Part shown: positions 45,480 through 58,190 of the stretch, one piece after another
How positions within the stretch are numbered: the stretch's first letter is position 1
Layout: every line of letters begins with the position of its first letter
NCBI GenBank assembly: GCA_026182355.1
Contig: JAPFBL010000319.1
Span: 353,476-417,475 of the forward strand
Direction: 5' to 3'
DNA: 64,000 bases
Origin: Hermatobates lingyangjiaoensis
Taxonomy: Eukaryota; Arthropoda; Insecta; Hemiptera; Hermatobatidae
Made by a program: the position numbers and the translations under genes
Notes under the pieces: model-generated
The model's database searches: none
What the model was told of the DNA's origin: nothing
The model's input: the letters and a program-made list of their open reading frames with translations, nothing else

Positions 45480-46500
45480 GATCTTAGAGTCTTAGATGAA
45501 TTCGGTAACGTAAACCTGTGGTAAACCCTGTAACTTGAAACGACTAGCTAGGTGAATAACCTAGCTATTCATGAAAATTTATTTATTTCTATTTCAACTC
45601 TTTTTTGAAATTAATGATTCACATATTAAATACATTTTACATTTTGAATATAATTTAAATTAAACTGTAAATTGAAATTGTGTATTATTTATGGAAATCA
45701 ATGGTACATTGTAACAATCCAAATAAAACATTAGTTACAAAATCACAGTTAGAATTTCATCATAACAAAAAGACAGGAACTCTCAAGTTTACATAATTCT
45801 AAGGGGAAAAAAAACTATCTTAATTTGTAAAATTTCATCATTACTTGGCAGTTTTGGATCTTGTGTATCTCTTAAACAAGTGATATGAATATTTTCTTAA
45901 TAGGAAAAAATGTTCAGTCTCCCATCAGTGTTTTTTGATTATATAAGACAATTTATTAAAGAAATATTCAACACAAACGTCAAATTCAACATATTTGACA
46001 AAAAGTTTTAAAAATGATCAAATGATATTATTTGAAAAGATGTTTCAACTTATATCAATAGAACGAGCCAATGTAATATTATAAAATCAACAAGTAATAC
46101 AAATGTTAACTATTCAACTCTATTTTTTTTTAGTTGAAAAATTTTTAAACATAATATATTTATATATGTTATAAACAAATAAACTGTGTGCTTGTTAAAC
46201 TGTAAGCAAATTATTTTAAAAAAAAGGTCATGAGAAAATGTATTGTAATTGTGTTTGAGACCTTCAGCACGTATTGGAAACGATCGTTTACTCTGTGCTT
46301 TCTAGATCAAAATCTAGACGTTTGATAGTTCAAGTTCCTCCTTTAAACTTTCTGTGGCCTTCTAATTTTATGTTTTTTGATTAAAAATTTGTAATGATTG
46401 GCTAACAAAAAGAATGTTAATTGGCAAAATAGAACAATTTTTCTGTAATTTAAAGTTTAAGAGAACTTGACTTACTCAAAGGGTAAACTGTAGGTAGCTG
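45480..46500. other. No recognisable gene
   Basis: A+T-rich sequence with no supported feature. Confidence 0.45.
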
Positions 46501-46509
46501 ATTTGGTAG

Positions 46510-46810
46510 AATGATCCATATATAAAGTTCTAAATTTTGTTTTTCCCATATTTATTTATAGTAGAGATCTTAAACTAGTACTCAACATAGAACAAGATAA
46601 CACAAAGGCAGAACGTTGGCTCTTTCAGATACCACACAATGAAGTTTTCATATTCGGAGTCCTATATTTTTCCCAAATCTAAAGTAAATTTAAAGTAGAG
46701 AATATAGAATTATCCATATATGAAGTTCTAAATTTTTTTCCCATATTTATTGATCATAGAGATCTTTAATTAGTACTCAATATTGAACAAGGGCTATGTT
46801 CTTTACATCT
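46510..46810 (-). mobile_element. SINE-A fragments, minus strand
   Basis: GGCTCTTTCAGATACCACACAATGAAG (46618-46644) is the reverse of the long SINE tail. GTAGAGATCTTAAACTAGTACTCAACAT (46561-46588) and ATAGAGATCTTTAATTAGTACTCAATAT (about 46756-46783) are two reverse copies of the body word. The segment is related to the duplicated block at 48349-49322. Confidence 0.6.
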
Positions 46811-46859
46811 TCTCCAATGAATAGGGAGCTAGAGGTTTCTCAACTAACAACATAACATG

Positions 46860-48340
46860 TAAAAGCTAGCGTCTTAAACCATACTTAAAAACCTCCGATC
46901 TGCAGGACAAATTGCGTGCCCGCTACTATCAGACCACACCTGACCTAAATAACTCGTAAACAGTTTGATGTAGGACATGCTGGAAGTTGAGATATCGATC
47001 TGTTGAAAATCGAAATCAACATTAGTAATATTCATTTCTGTAATCTGTGTCACATTTAAACTGTTTGAAATTACAAACAACATATCGCAGAATTATCATA
47101 AAAATAATAATTTAAGTTCAAATATTCAAAGCAATCAGTGAAAGTTAGCAATTAAAAATACATTAGATCCCTTTATATGAATAAAAACTTCGTCCACGGG
47201 GTTGTATTTGTAATGTAATTCCAAAAATAATTTAAAAATTTTAATTTAATGAATTTATATTATTTAATACAAATAATTAATATTATTTATGTTGGAAAAT
47301 AACGATAAGTAATAAGTCAATGTGGATGAAGGCATCAGTCGGAATTTTCAACTGATTGTCTTTAAGCACCTTGAAATTGATAGAATACAAGCCAACAATA
47401 CAGTCGTGGAATGTTTGTTGCCTATAAAAAGGTTTAAGCATTTGTTAATGTTAAAGCAGTTCTATTCTACCTACTTCATTAAAGTAGTTCTGCCTAAAAA
47501 TCGATGATAAAAAATATCATTAAAATAAACCTCTTACATTTAAGATAAAAATTAAAGTTCATTAGTAATTAACTTTAAAATATTTAAAGTGAAAATAATA
47601 ATTTGTATTTTAGGAGAAAACCTTTGATTTTCGTCCTACTGATAACTTTAATTGTTAATTGTAATTAATTAACAATATTTGTTAAATTTAATGCCTTTTA
47701 CAAAGAATATATAAACCTCCTTTTGGAATAAAAGTAAAAAAAAATAGCAAATTAACTAAAATAAGTGATTTTTATGTAAGACTATCAAAAGTTGCATTCA
47801 TATTTTTATAATTATATCTGTACGTGATTGGGTATTGGAATCCACTATATTCATAGTCAATCTACGTATCAGACAGTTACAAGGAAGGTGACCAAATTTG
47901 TAACATACTTCAATAAAATAATTCGTTTTAGATAATGTGTTCAAATCTAACTGATAACTAGATTATTTATGTGAAATTTAGAAAAACTAAGCCGTTTCAA
48001 AATTTGCTGGGAAGACAAAGTTATTGATACCGAACTTGAATGATGTTAGGAAATCATTAAAAAAACTCTACTATAAAATATTCAAACTATATATCTAAGC
48101 TTTATGTTCAAACGACAACGCTTATAAACTTTCATCTTTGTTTATAGATGCAATCTATAAATCTTAGGTGTTTCACTACACCTAAGCAGTGAACAGTGAG
48201 GCTCATTTGTTCCTTGATATCTGTTTTAGTTATATGGAGCGATTTTACCGAGTTCATTCAGGATAACGTTTAGTTTTCACAATTTCTTACATTAGGTACC
48301 TTATGTCATCCAAGTGATGAACAGGTTAGCTTAGGGTTAA
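46860..48340. other. No recognisable gene
   Basis: Frames of 61-69 residues at 46874-47083 and 47322-47507 have no family motif. Otherwise A+T-rich. Confidence 0.4.
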
Positions 48341-48348
48341 GTTTCAAT

Positions 48349-49322
48349 AGTAGTCTTACAAGATAAACATAGGCTGAACATTGGCTTTTTCTGATACCAT
48401 ATAATGAAGTTTACATATAGGGAGTTCTATATTTTGCCTAAATCTAAAGTTTATTTAGAGTAGGGATCTTTAAAGAGTACCTGACATCGTATAGGATTTG
48501 GGACTAACGTATTAACGTCCTCTCTCTCCGAGGGACGATGAGGTCAGATTTATTCACTCGACTCCCAACTAACCTGACTCCTTGGTCATGACCACGTTTG
48601 AAACTTCCCGTTCAGTACTACAGTCAATCATTCTACTAAAACTACTGTTAACCTATTAAGAATGAGAAGCCTCAGTTAGACCTTGGGATACGGATACACA
48701 AGTAATGAGGCTCACACTAAACCAACATAGTTATTTGAAGATTTCCTCCTATAGGAACGCACTGCGGTAAAGACTAAAGTGTTTACTTATACATAGTAGT
48801 ATGAGGGCTACACCTAACATACTATTTCACATATTTAAGGTGCAGTGGAAGATAACACAAAGGCAGAACGTTGGCTCTTTCTGATACCATACAATGAAGT
48901 TTCCATAGAGTTCTATATTTTTCCCAAATCTAAAGAGAATTTAGACTAGAGGTCTTTAACGAGTACCTGACATCGTATTGACTCGGGACCGATGGGTAAA
49001 CGTCCTCACCGAGGGACGACGAGGTCAGATTTATTCACTGATTCCTGACTAACCTGAATCCTTGGTCATGACCATATTTGAAACTTCCCATTCAGTACTA
49101 TAGTAAATCATTCTACTAAAACTACTGTTCATCTATCAAGCATGGAGAAGCCACAGTTAGACCTTAAGACCATAGATGTACAAGTAACTAGGCTCACACT
49201 AAACCAACATAGTTATTTGAAGATTTCCTCCTATGGGAAAGCACTGTTGTAAAGACTAAAGTGTTTACTTATAGATAGTATGAGGGCTACACCTAACATA
49301 CCACTTTACATATTTAAGATAT
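48349..49322. repeat. Tandem duplication of about 480 bp carrying a reverse SINE-A piece
   Basis: Unit 1 (48361-48846) and unit 2 (48847-49320) align throughout. Shared words include GGCTCACACTAAACCAACAT, AGTTATTTGAAGATTTCCTC and GATGAGGTCAGATTTATTCA (unit 2: GACGAGGTC...). The first third of each unit is the reverse of SINE-A (ACCTGACATCGTAT, CCGAGGGACGA). The remainder is non-SINE sequence, so the duplication happened after SINE insertion. Confidence 0.88.
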
Positions 49323-49724
49323 AATAAATTTAATATTAATAATTTTGAACGAGGGAAGAAGTACCATAAAGAAAGGAAATATGAATACTGAAAATATTGA
49401 AGGTAAACGTGTTAGATAAAGACTATGAATTTTACAGGAAGAAAGGTTTAAGTTAAACGATAAGCCTGTGTTGTTGAGTTGACTGCAGCTCTAATTCTAG
49501 TGTTATCCGATACTTAATCTCGGACTCTTAACAGAGGTCCGTTAACTGCTGGAATATTTTTTATATTATCTTCCGTATCGAACTAAACACTTATCAGCGA
49601 TATCTATAGAAGGCTAATCAAACTATAATCGCTTGCTTGTTTAAAAATGTGAAGAATAGTATATTTAATTCATACTACTGATATAGATAAAAAAAATTAC
49701 AAAAGAAAACACTTAAAATGAACT

Positions 49725-49930
49725 CGCACAACTCACTCACGTATTTCAACTAATCATTGTCATCACACATAGTGAACACGTGAAATAAAAAATCAACTTT
49801 TAAACTTCAGTAAGGAATTCAGACATGGGACTAAGATCATTCAACCAAAACAATTGGTCGTCAGCTGAATGAGAATCTGACGTCCAGCGGTTGTTTTTGT
49901 TGAAATCCCACTTCTGAATTTCTTGCTCTA
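49725..49930 (-). mobile_element. Degraded Penelope-like ends (H2-like and H1-like)
   Basis: 49728-49773 in reverse reads GTGATGA-C-AATGATTAGTT-GAAA then TACGTGAGTGAGT (H2 3' word). 49780-49925 has GTGAACACGTGAAATAA, GGGACTAAGATCATTCAACC and an inverted GTTGAAATCCCACTTCTGA, a decayed H1-style pair. Confidence 0.5.
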
Positions 49931-49989
49931 GTTTAGAACTTAATATATCTATAATTGAAAATGATAAGAAACATAGATGATTCATTTCT

Positions 49990-51300
49990 GTTAACTCATG
50001 CGGCCATCAGGCAAATCTGATGCCAAACTAAGAAGGGAGGCAAGGGATAAAAGCCAAAATAGACGGAGAAAAAAAACCAACCAAGAAAATGAAATAATCA
50101 TGGAATAAAAAATAAAAGAAGTTGTAAAAAAATAATAATTCATTAATAAAACACTAATATAAAAAATTATTTTAAAACAATCTTTTCTTCTTAAAATTCT
50201 ACCCATTTAGGAATATTTTTTCAAAGTATGCTGTTTAAGTCACCAGACAGTTTTACGTTAGGAGGTTGGCAACTCCCAAATAGATTATTCAAGTTACATG
50301 TCTGATGATTGTTTTCACTGCATTTTTTTAACTGAATAAATTATAAACGAGTTTTCGATTAAGGTGAAATAAATATATTGATTTATTTTTATTATACAGA
50401 AATATGTAATTCACATATTTATTCTGATAATGATATGTTTAAGTCGAAGGTTTATTTGTGATTTCTGAAATTAAACTCCCTAGTATAATTGTAATTTCTG
50501 CCTCTCTGACAATCTTATTTAGAAGTTGCCACCCATTTAACGTAAACCTGTCAGCAGATTTGAACAGATCAGTATCAAAGTTGATAATACGAAGGCTGTG
50601 GTAATTATAGTTATAATGTTTGAAGAGTGTTAACTCAGGAGACTTGAAAAACAGCATAAAGTCGCCAATGACCAAGCAGCAGAATATTTTTAAAAAATAT
50701 ATCTGCAAGAAACTTTTCTGTCATCTTACACAAACACATATATCTTATATACATGATATCTATTTTTTAGAATTATTGTTATAGTTTTTTTTTATTTTGT
50801 ATTTTATTCCAGCATGTTCCACTGTGTATTACATGCATCATCCTCAAATTGTACGCAATATTTTAACTTATTTTACATTATTCATAATTCAACATTATAA
50901 TATCTTTTTCTTAAATGTCTATACTGTACAAAAGTTTTACAAATTCTTTATAATAACCTTTTTTAATTAATGAGGAAGGCCTAACAGGCCACTCCTGTCC
51001 ACTATTGTTATAGTGTTTCACTAAAAGTAATTTATTATATTACTGATTTTATAACTTCATATTACTTGTTCAATTATGCCATACTTTTGTTAACGGTAGT
51101 TCTATATCGTTATTTGCTAAATATAGCTATTAATTTATTTCATAATACCAGTTATTAAATTATACTTAAACAACAATAAATAAATTATTGATTCAAAATT
51201 AGCTCATTTAATACATATTATACACAAATAGAACAAATTATAATTAACGGATATTAGTGAATATTAAAACTATAAATAGTATTTCTAAATGAGAGTACTT
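49990..51300. other. No recognisable gene
   Basis: Minus-strand frames of 71 and 89 residues (49991-50206, 50439-50708) are hydrophobic or featureless. No family was recognised. Confidence 0.4.
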
Positions 51301-51309
51301 GATTATTAT

Positions 51310-51715
51310 CAGAGGTGTTCTTCTGACACACAAATATCGAGTGTGGCTCGTTACGTTTTTGAAAGGACAATCCATGGGTCTTTCGCAGGCTTTTTCCTTA
51401 TGGAAGCGCCTTTTGTCGGTGAATCGGGAGAATTTAATACCTTCTTGAGTAATATGTGCTAAGACACGTAGAAACTGTAAACATCAGCTGCAGGTGCCCT
51501 TGCGGTTTTACCTGCTACAGGATCTTCATAACATCAGGTAGTCAACCCTTGGGATTCAAGTCTGTCGGGAGAATTAGCAGGTAGAGAAACCTCCCAATCC
51601 TTGGAGTCGAAGGGCAGCTGTAAGCTATTTGTGTCTCATAAATAAGTAATGTAGTCCTTTGAACCTATTGCCGAACTATTCTAAACATACCGGAATAAAA
51701 TTGCAAACACCTCTG
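51310..51715. mobile_element. Possible hAT-like MITE
   Basis: CAGAGGTGTT at the left and AACACCTCTG at the right are perfect 10-bp inverted termini about 400 bp apart, in a segment less A+T-rich than its surroundings. CAGAGGTG is a common hAT-type end. No matching 8-bp duplication was found outside, so this remains tentative. Confidence 0.4.
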
Positions 51716-51724
51716 AGGTAAAAT

Positions 51725-52335
51725 ACGAGTATAAACACAATCGCTAGCAAAAAAAAAATGCTATAGCCCCGAGCATCTAGGTCACCTGATCACCCTCAAC
51801 AAAGAAACGCAGATCCTTCCCCTATGACGGTAGGAACTAAAATCCCAAGATTATCAAAATGTAACTATTTTTTCATAAACCGTATCCTGTTAACACCTAC
51901 CAATTTAATTAGAATACCATCCTCACCGGTACTGCCGATTACAAAACTAACAAATATATATATTGCCAGTATCCCTACTCTGAGGAAATTTATTGTACTA
52001 TATTATACTCGTATCTTTAAATAGACAATGTATTATCTATAAGGGAAGGAACCCACTGTTAATATACGGTCCGGATGCAGGATTACTGTGTTGGGTGAAA
52101 AAAAACTATCTTTCAGACTACCTGTATTTTAATACAGTTTCTCCAGTATATAGTGATTTAATAAAATAATAATAATAAGAAAAACAGAAACAAAAACAAC
52201 TAAGTGAACAAACTTGTAATTAACACAAGTGATGTTAACTGTAGACCTGAGTAGACGTGATAATCATATGTTAAATTCTAGTGTACACATAGAGAAATAG
52301 TATTGAAAGGAAAATATAATTAATAATTTTTAATC
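51725..52335. other. No recognisable gene
   Basis: Nothing supported. Confidence 0.4.
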
Positions 52336-52340
52336 TTGAA

Positions 52341-52651
52341 GGCCAGGTTAGCTCTTCAGTGGTTAAGCCTCTGGGCTGGTAGTTTGGGTGGGGTTCGATC
52401 CCACCCGGCCCTCCATTTATTAAGGATGAGCTGAATACATCTGAGTACGTCGTCCCTCGGAGAAGGATGTTAAACCATCGGTCCCAAGCCTGTACGATGT
52501 CAGGTACTTGTTAAAGATCCCTACTCGAAATACACTTGAGTTAGGCAAAATTTAGGACTGCCAATGTAGAATCTGTAGGATCACCGATCAACCGGTAAAC
52601 GGCTGACGTTATCACCTGCCAGGGGATCGATTTAAACAATAAAAAAAAAAA
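52341..52651 (+). mobile_element. tRNA-derived SINE (SINE-A, A-tailed form)
   Basis: A box TTAGCTCTTCAGTGG and a perfect B box GGTTCGATCCC lie in a tRNA-like head whose ends pair (GGCCAGG-like start and CCGGCCCTC). The body is full length (GTACGTCGTCCCTCGGAGAA, GATGTCAGGTACTTGTTAAA, TTGAGTTAGGCAAAATTTAG). The 3' part CGGCTGACGTTATCACCTGC ends with an A run at 52641-52651. It is the best-preserved promoter among the copies. Confidence 0.9.
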
Positions 52652-52747
52652 TCTATATTATGCTAAGATTCTTTATTCAAATTCAATTGACCCTCTGTAA
52701 ACTCTAAATATATCATATTATTATAAAAATTCATCGTAATACTTGAG

Positions 52748-53052
52748 TTGCTAATGTAATTCTGTCGTTAATGCACTCGCCTCTGAACTGGTAGGCCTAG
52801 GGTTCGATACCTACCTGGCCCTCGATTTCTTTACATGGTGTACAAATCTGAGTACGTCGTCCTTCGGAGAGGACGTTAAGCCATCGGTCCCAAGCCTGTA
52901 CAGTGTCAGGTAGTCATTAAAGATCACTACTTTAAAAACTTTTGAGTTAGGCAAAATTTAGAACTCCCAATGTAGAATCACCGATCAAACAAAAAGACCG
53001 TAAAAGGCTGACGTTTTAAACCCGCTAGAGGATCAGTTTAAAGAATGAAAAA
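52748..53052 (+). mobile_element. tRNA-derived SINE (SINE-A, A-tailed form)
   Basis: B box GGTTCGATACC; body GTACGTCGTCCTTCGGAGAG, GGTAGTCATTAAAGATCACT, TGAGTTAGGCAAAATTTAGA; 3' part AAAGGCTGACGTTTTAAACC. The A box is decayed. It lies about 100 bp from the previous copy in the same orientation. Confidence 0.88.
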
Positions 53053-53099
53053 TCGGTAGTAACGATATCATTTAAATATATGCTGGAATATGGAACAAG

Positions 53100-53505
53100 G
53101 AAAGAAATGTTTTGGTTCGATAGCATTTAATGGCATTGGCGTATCATATCTAACAGGTGTAAACGAAATCAAAGTAGAGTTAGAATTTTATATCCATGAG
53201 TCAAACCATAAAAAAGAAAACAAATGATTGAATAAATGGATTGATTAACTGGACTTGGTTACGTCAGTGGCATTACTCAAATGATGGGTGAGATGTTGAT
53301 GTAATGTTGAAATACGTGTAAGAATCAAGCGGCGACTTTGAAACTCTCAGGTTATTTTAATTACATACAGCACTCTGCACTTTCTATGGCCTTAACTAAT
53401 CTTTTTGCAGCTGAGTTATTGCATACAGGTTAAAAATAAATGAATTACTTAATAAAGTAAAACAGTTTTTGTTGATAATTTAAACTAATAAACATTAATA
53501 GCATA
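53100..53505. other. No recognisable gene
   Basis: Interval between SINE copies; nothing supported. Confidence 0.4.
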
Positions 53506-53600
53506 CTATTAATGTCAGATACTTGTTAAATACTCAACTCTAAATACATTTGAGTTAGGCAAAATTTGGGGCACCAATATAGAATTAAACCAGTTATGGG
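53506..53600 (+). mobile_element. SINE-A body fragment
   Basis: AATGTCAGATACTTGTTAAA, CTCAACTCTAAATACATTTG and AGTTAGGCAAAATTTGGGGC match the middle of SINE-A. Head and tail are missing. Confidence 0.75.
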
Positions 53601-53619
53601 GCTAAATCATAACTAAAAT

Positions 53620-54925
53620 GGGAACCAAGTAATAAATGAGACACATTTTCCACCTTCAGAAATAACTGAAATCTAAAAATCTATAAGTGTGAGCATTGAA
53701 AAACAAAACAAATAAAATCCAAGAATTTTTAACAAAAGTTGAAATCTGCTTACTATTTTGTTATATGTTTGCCCCTTTTTTCAGAGGCTGTACAGTAGAA
53801 CACTTTGGATTATTAATTTTTCAAAAAAACTCAAATTGTATTTGAGGCTTGAGGTATTAAAAATGAGTAAAATTTGGAACAAAATAAATAAAATAGTATG
53901 TATGAAAAATCATATTGTATGTATCACCTCATTATTTTAAATTATGGAATAATACTTCTTTTTGAATAGAATAACAAATAATCGTCTGCATTCAAATGGT
54001 TTATTTTTCTTAAAAAATATTTTATTATTATTAATTAATAGTTACTATAATTATTAGTATTATTCAATTTTTATTTGATTAAGTTAGCCTAGCTTCATAC
54101 ATTATGATATGATAAGAAGTGCATTTCTTTTAATTGTTTTAATGCGTCCCTAATTGAGACAGGTTTGGGTCTCCTATTTAGGTAATGAATTGATCGAAAT
54201 ATAAACGCTCCAACTTGTGCCCCAGACGTAATCAGGGGCTTCTACTAAGTGCTACCATTTCACCACGATAATGTCTAACTTAATATTTATTATTGACTGG
54301 GGCAATGACTCTTTTCCGTTTCCAATAACAGGCTCAGTAGAACTTAGCTCCAAAAATACTATCGGTATCACGAGAGCAGAGCCCCAAGCCCGAGTATTTT
54401 TCCTTTTCCACCTTCTCTTTGCTATTTTATTTTTTTTTTATTTGTAGGTTGGGAGTCATGGAAACGTATTGGCTGTTATACCTTTTTCAGGTTGAGTACA
54501 GATTTAACTCCAGATTCCGCTGTGTAAGAGTCGGTTAATCCTCTCAGATGGTTGCCTGCACAGCAATAAGAGAGAGCTGGACTCCGAACCCTCCCAATGA
54601 GTAAGCAACACCTGTTGGCAAGTATTCTTGACAACTGGTACCCATCTTCGAGGTGAATCTCAGTCAAAGTAACGGGACACTCCTCTTGTTGAAGGCACGA
54701 ACCAGGAGAAACTTCAATATGATATTTTTAATCACAATAAAATTCTTATGGAATATCCATCAACGAGACCTATAGAATGTTTGGCCTCCTTCTTGATTTC
54801 CTTTTTCTTCAAAGGACATCGGATGTTATATCTGATTTTATTTTTCAGTATAATTTCATCAAAAGTCATTTCAAAACCTGCTCGAGCAGTGCCAACAAGA
54901 TACTATTTCTTTTTTGGATGTTCAA
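53620..54925. other. No recognisable gene
   Basis: 54160-54720 is less A+T-rich. A 63-residue minus-strand frame (54476-54667) and two overlapping frames at 54748-55004 show no family motif. Confidence 0.4.
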
Positions 54926-54930
54926 TTATT

Positions 54931-55238
54931 TTAGGCTACAGTGGCAGTCCCACAAGGGAACACACATAGGCCGAGAATTGGTAATTTCACACAATGAAGA
55001 TTGATTCTCCATTGGGAGTTTTAAACTTTACTTAACTCCATTCTATTTAGAGTACGAATTTTAACGACTATCTGACATTATATAGTCTCGGGATCGAGGG
55101 CTTAACGTCTTCTCCAGGAGGCGACATGCTCAGTTATATTTACCTCTCGCGAGAATAATTCGAGTGCCAGAGTAGATATTAAACCCGGACCTACCGGTCC
55201 AAAGACGAGCACGTTTTTACTGGGCTATCCTCGTCCCA
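54931..55238 (-). mobile_element. tRNA-derived SINE (SINE-A, long-tail form), minus strand
   Basis: In reverse: head with TAGCCCAGT and a decayed B box (GGGTTTAATATC), then the CGAGAGGTAAATATAACTGA junction, body, and the long tail ending CTTGTGGGACTGCCACTGTA near 54935. It is full length but diverged. Confidence 0.85.
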
Positions 55239-55244
55239 TTCTTT

Positions 55245-56755
55245 TTTTGGAGAATATATTCTCTTATCATCGTTTATTTTAAATCCACTGTTTCCTTTTT
55301 AATTTACTCTACAATTTTTCCTTCATCTTGTCAGCCTTTTGATTAACACAAACAACTGAGTTTTTTTTGTTAGTTTTATATATGGGTTTTCTAGAACTTC
55401 TATACATACAGCTACTGGTTCAATGCAATGTATAAAGTCAGCTCAATTTAAGGTTGTAATGGTAGACAGTAGCCACTATAATGTGCCTAGACCTCGTCAA
55501 TGAATCGTCACATTCAATTCTAAACATACTTTCCACAAAATACATAATGTGTTTCATATTAAAATAGTTTTAGAAAATAAAGAATGATATTAAGACAAGG
55601 TATGGCTAGAATTAGAAATGAAAAGCTAAACAAAATTGGTCTTAGTCGGTGGTTATGTGAACTGCAAAAAAATGTAATGCTGCAGATTTAACAGTTGCAA
55701 AATAAAGGCATTAAACACAATAGCAATATGGCAGCCTATGAAAGAAAGGAATGGTTCTATTCAGTTTTATAACTTGCGAAAATTTGTTCTGCTGAATCTA
55801 TTCTCAACATAGATTCATTATTAGCAGTTCGTAAGATAATACGAAGTAAAACCTCCATTACTTCTTTAGCTCAATTTTATTTTGTTCTACTGTTTTTTCT
55901 AAACCATTCTTACAATCAAATTCTTTACTTTCCTTTGATTATGAAATTCATTTAAACTGCAAGAAAGTATCACTTCTTGAAAATTAATAAATAACATTAG
56001 AGATACTGGCAAATCTTTCTCTACGAAAAGAAATTATTTCTTTTGAATATGTTATAATTATGTTTTATATTTTAATAATATAGTTGTTCTATTGTACACT
56101 AAACATTAATTATTCCTCTCTCAAATAAAATACTTATTTTATTAAATTAAATGTCTCTGTAAAAAACTGAGCCCCCATTCATGTTGTAATATGAATTGAA
56201 GTAACCAGATGAACACATCTTCATGTGATCATTACAATGTGAAGCATGTACACATGCATATACAAAAGAATGATTAGTTTATGTTAGTTTTTCAGCAAAA
56301 TTACATCAATAGAAAAGAGTATGATTTTCATAATAATAAAGTTATGATTTATACAATCAAACAAATTAAATTAATTAGAATTATTTTTAATTCTATATCT
56401 AGAATCTATTTTAGATATATGTCTAGGTATTTAATGTCTGATGAAATATATTTTTTTTTTTTATCAAAAAAAAATTCTTAAGATATCAAGTCCACTTCTC
56501 TCCTTGCCACACAATATAATTAGCTCTTTTTACGTTATTTGCCTATAAAAGCATTATTTACAAGTAAGTTAAGCTATTTTCAGCTATGTTTCCGGGAATA
56601 TCTTTCGTAAATGAACATTATGGATGTGTTTAAACGTTTTAGCTTTGTTCATAATAATGTATCAGCTGACCCATGACTGACTTCCAATTTTTTCCATTTC
56701 TCGGCATATTCTATAGTCCCTTTCTCTCATTAATTTGTTTATACATTCTTTGAAT
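55245..56755. other. No recognisable gene
   Basis: A+T-rich sequence with no supported feature. Confidence 0.45.
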
Positions 56756-56759
56756 ACAT

Positions 56760-57170
56760 AATAGGACCTCGTAATACTAGTATCTTCTTGTACGAACAAT
56801 TTGCTTTCCGAGAAACCATAAAGTAAGAATTTTTTTGTCACTTATCATGAGTAAAATTTCGTAGTACGAGCTACAGTCTTCCTCATGCTTAGACGGTCTC
56901 TGTTTAAAGTTTAGTAGATTCATAAAGCATGATTTTTTTCTTTCAATTGTTTATTGTTCAAATAATATTCATATTACATATACAGTATAGTTTATTTTTT
57001 GAATTACACCTTTTCTGTTTAAACTTAAAAACCAGCAATTTGAGGATGGAACGGATTATTTATTTTCTTATTAATTTCAAGCTGAAAAATGACTTTTTAA
57101 TACGAATAAATTGCAATACGAGCACCGTCTGAGAACGAATTAAACTGGTACTGCGATATTCTACTGTATT
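56760..57170. mobile_element. Tigger-like non-autonomous transposon remnant
   Basis: The right end, read in reverse from TA, is CAGTAGAATATCGCAGTACC followed by TTTAATTCGTTCTCAGACGG and TGCTCGTATTGCAATTTATT. This is the texture of Tigger/pogo ends (CAGTAGA...GTTC..GACGG.TGCTCGTAT). The left side has TTGTACGAACAATTTGC and GTAGTACGAGCTACAGTC, but its exact terminus was not found. Confidence 0.5.
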
Positions 57171-57179
57171 TAAAGTAAT

Positions 57180-58185
57180 GAAGCTATGCGGCGGAGCAAC
57201 TCTTTTTGCTGTTCTCGGGGAAATAAGATTGCCTCTCCCCCTCCACAATCCTGCAGTCTGTTTTTTTAATTTGTTATTTAACAAATATACAAAATTACAG
57301 AGCACCGTATATTATTGCACTAGATTAGGTTAGGTTAATGCAGTGGTGTTCCCACAAGCCATATTATTACAGAACCTTGCATTTAAATCAGTTTCTACGA
57401 TACAAATTAAACGTTTTACTTCAAAACCTAGTAAACAGATTGACATTTTGATATTGTATTGTTACTTGGTATTCAAATGGGAATACAAATGATATTTGTA
57501 ACATAATATTTTAACTTAATTTGCAACATGAAATACAAAAAAGCAAAGTTTTAAACTATTTTACAGAAGTTCTTTATTTAAATCTGATTCCCTACAATAA
57601 CTAAAAGCAAATGCACACCAATGCATGAAACAAATGAATTTGGTAATTCCATTTGTGGCCTACATTTTTTTAAAAATAAAAATGCTAGTTGTAATTTGAA
57701 ATACTCTGATCAGGTGTCAAGAATTAATAATAGTATTTTAGGAAATTCAGAACACCAAATGTTGTTGAAAAGAATTAGTGAAATTTTCAGGTTTTTTTTA
57801 AGCATTAGTAAAATTAAATTTCTCATACAGTATTTGACATTATTATTATTATAATAGGAAGAACAGGAGCTGTAGTAGAGGAATTTTTACTTTTTATAAA
57901 ACAATTGGAAATGAGAAGGAAGGTTGGTTTAGTTAACCTAGAGCCTGTGGCCTTAAAGCCGACCTCCGAGCAAATCAGGAGTGACCTGAAGAAATACGAA
58001 AAACACTATGTCGAAAGAAAAGACTGGTAGAACACTGCACAAAGTGTTGGTTATTCAAGATATGATTTCGTAGCACTTTGTGTTTGCACTAGATAAAAGC
58101 ACTTTTTCTAGTAAAGCTTAATACTAAATCATAAGTGCAAACACAATGACTTAATCATGATAATTATATTTATATATATATATAT
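57180..58185. other. No recognisable gene
   Basis: TTAGGTTAGGTTAA at 57324-57337 resembles a piece of the telomere-like SINE tail in reverse. GTGTTTGCACT (58080-58090) and AGTGCAAACAC (58134-58144) form a small hairpin. No gene. Confidence 0.4.
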
Positions 58186-58190
58186 ATATA

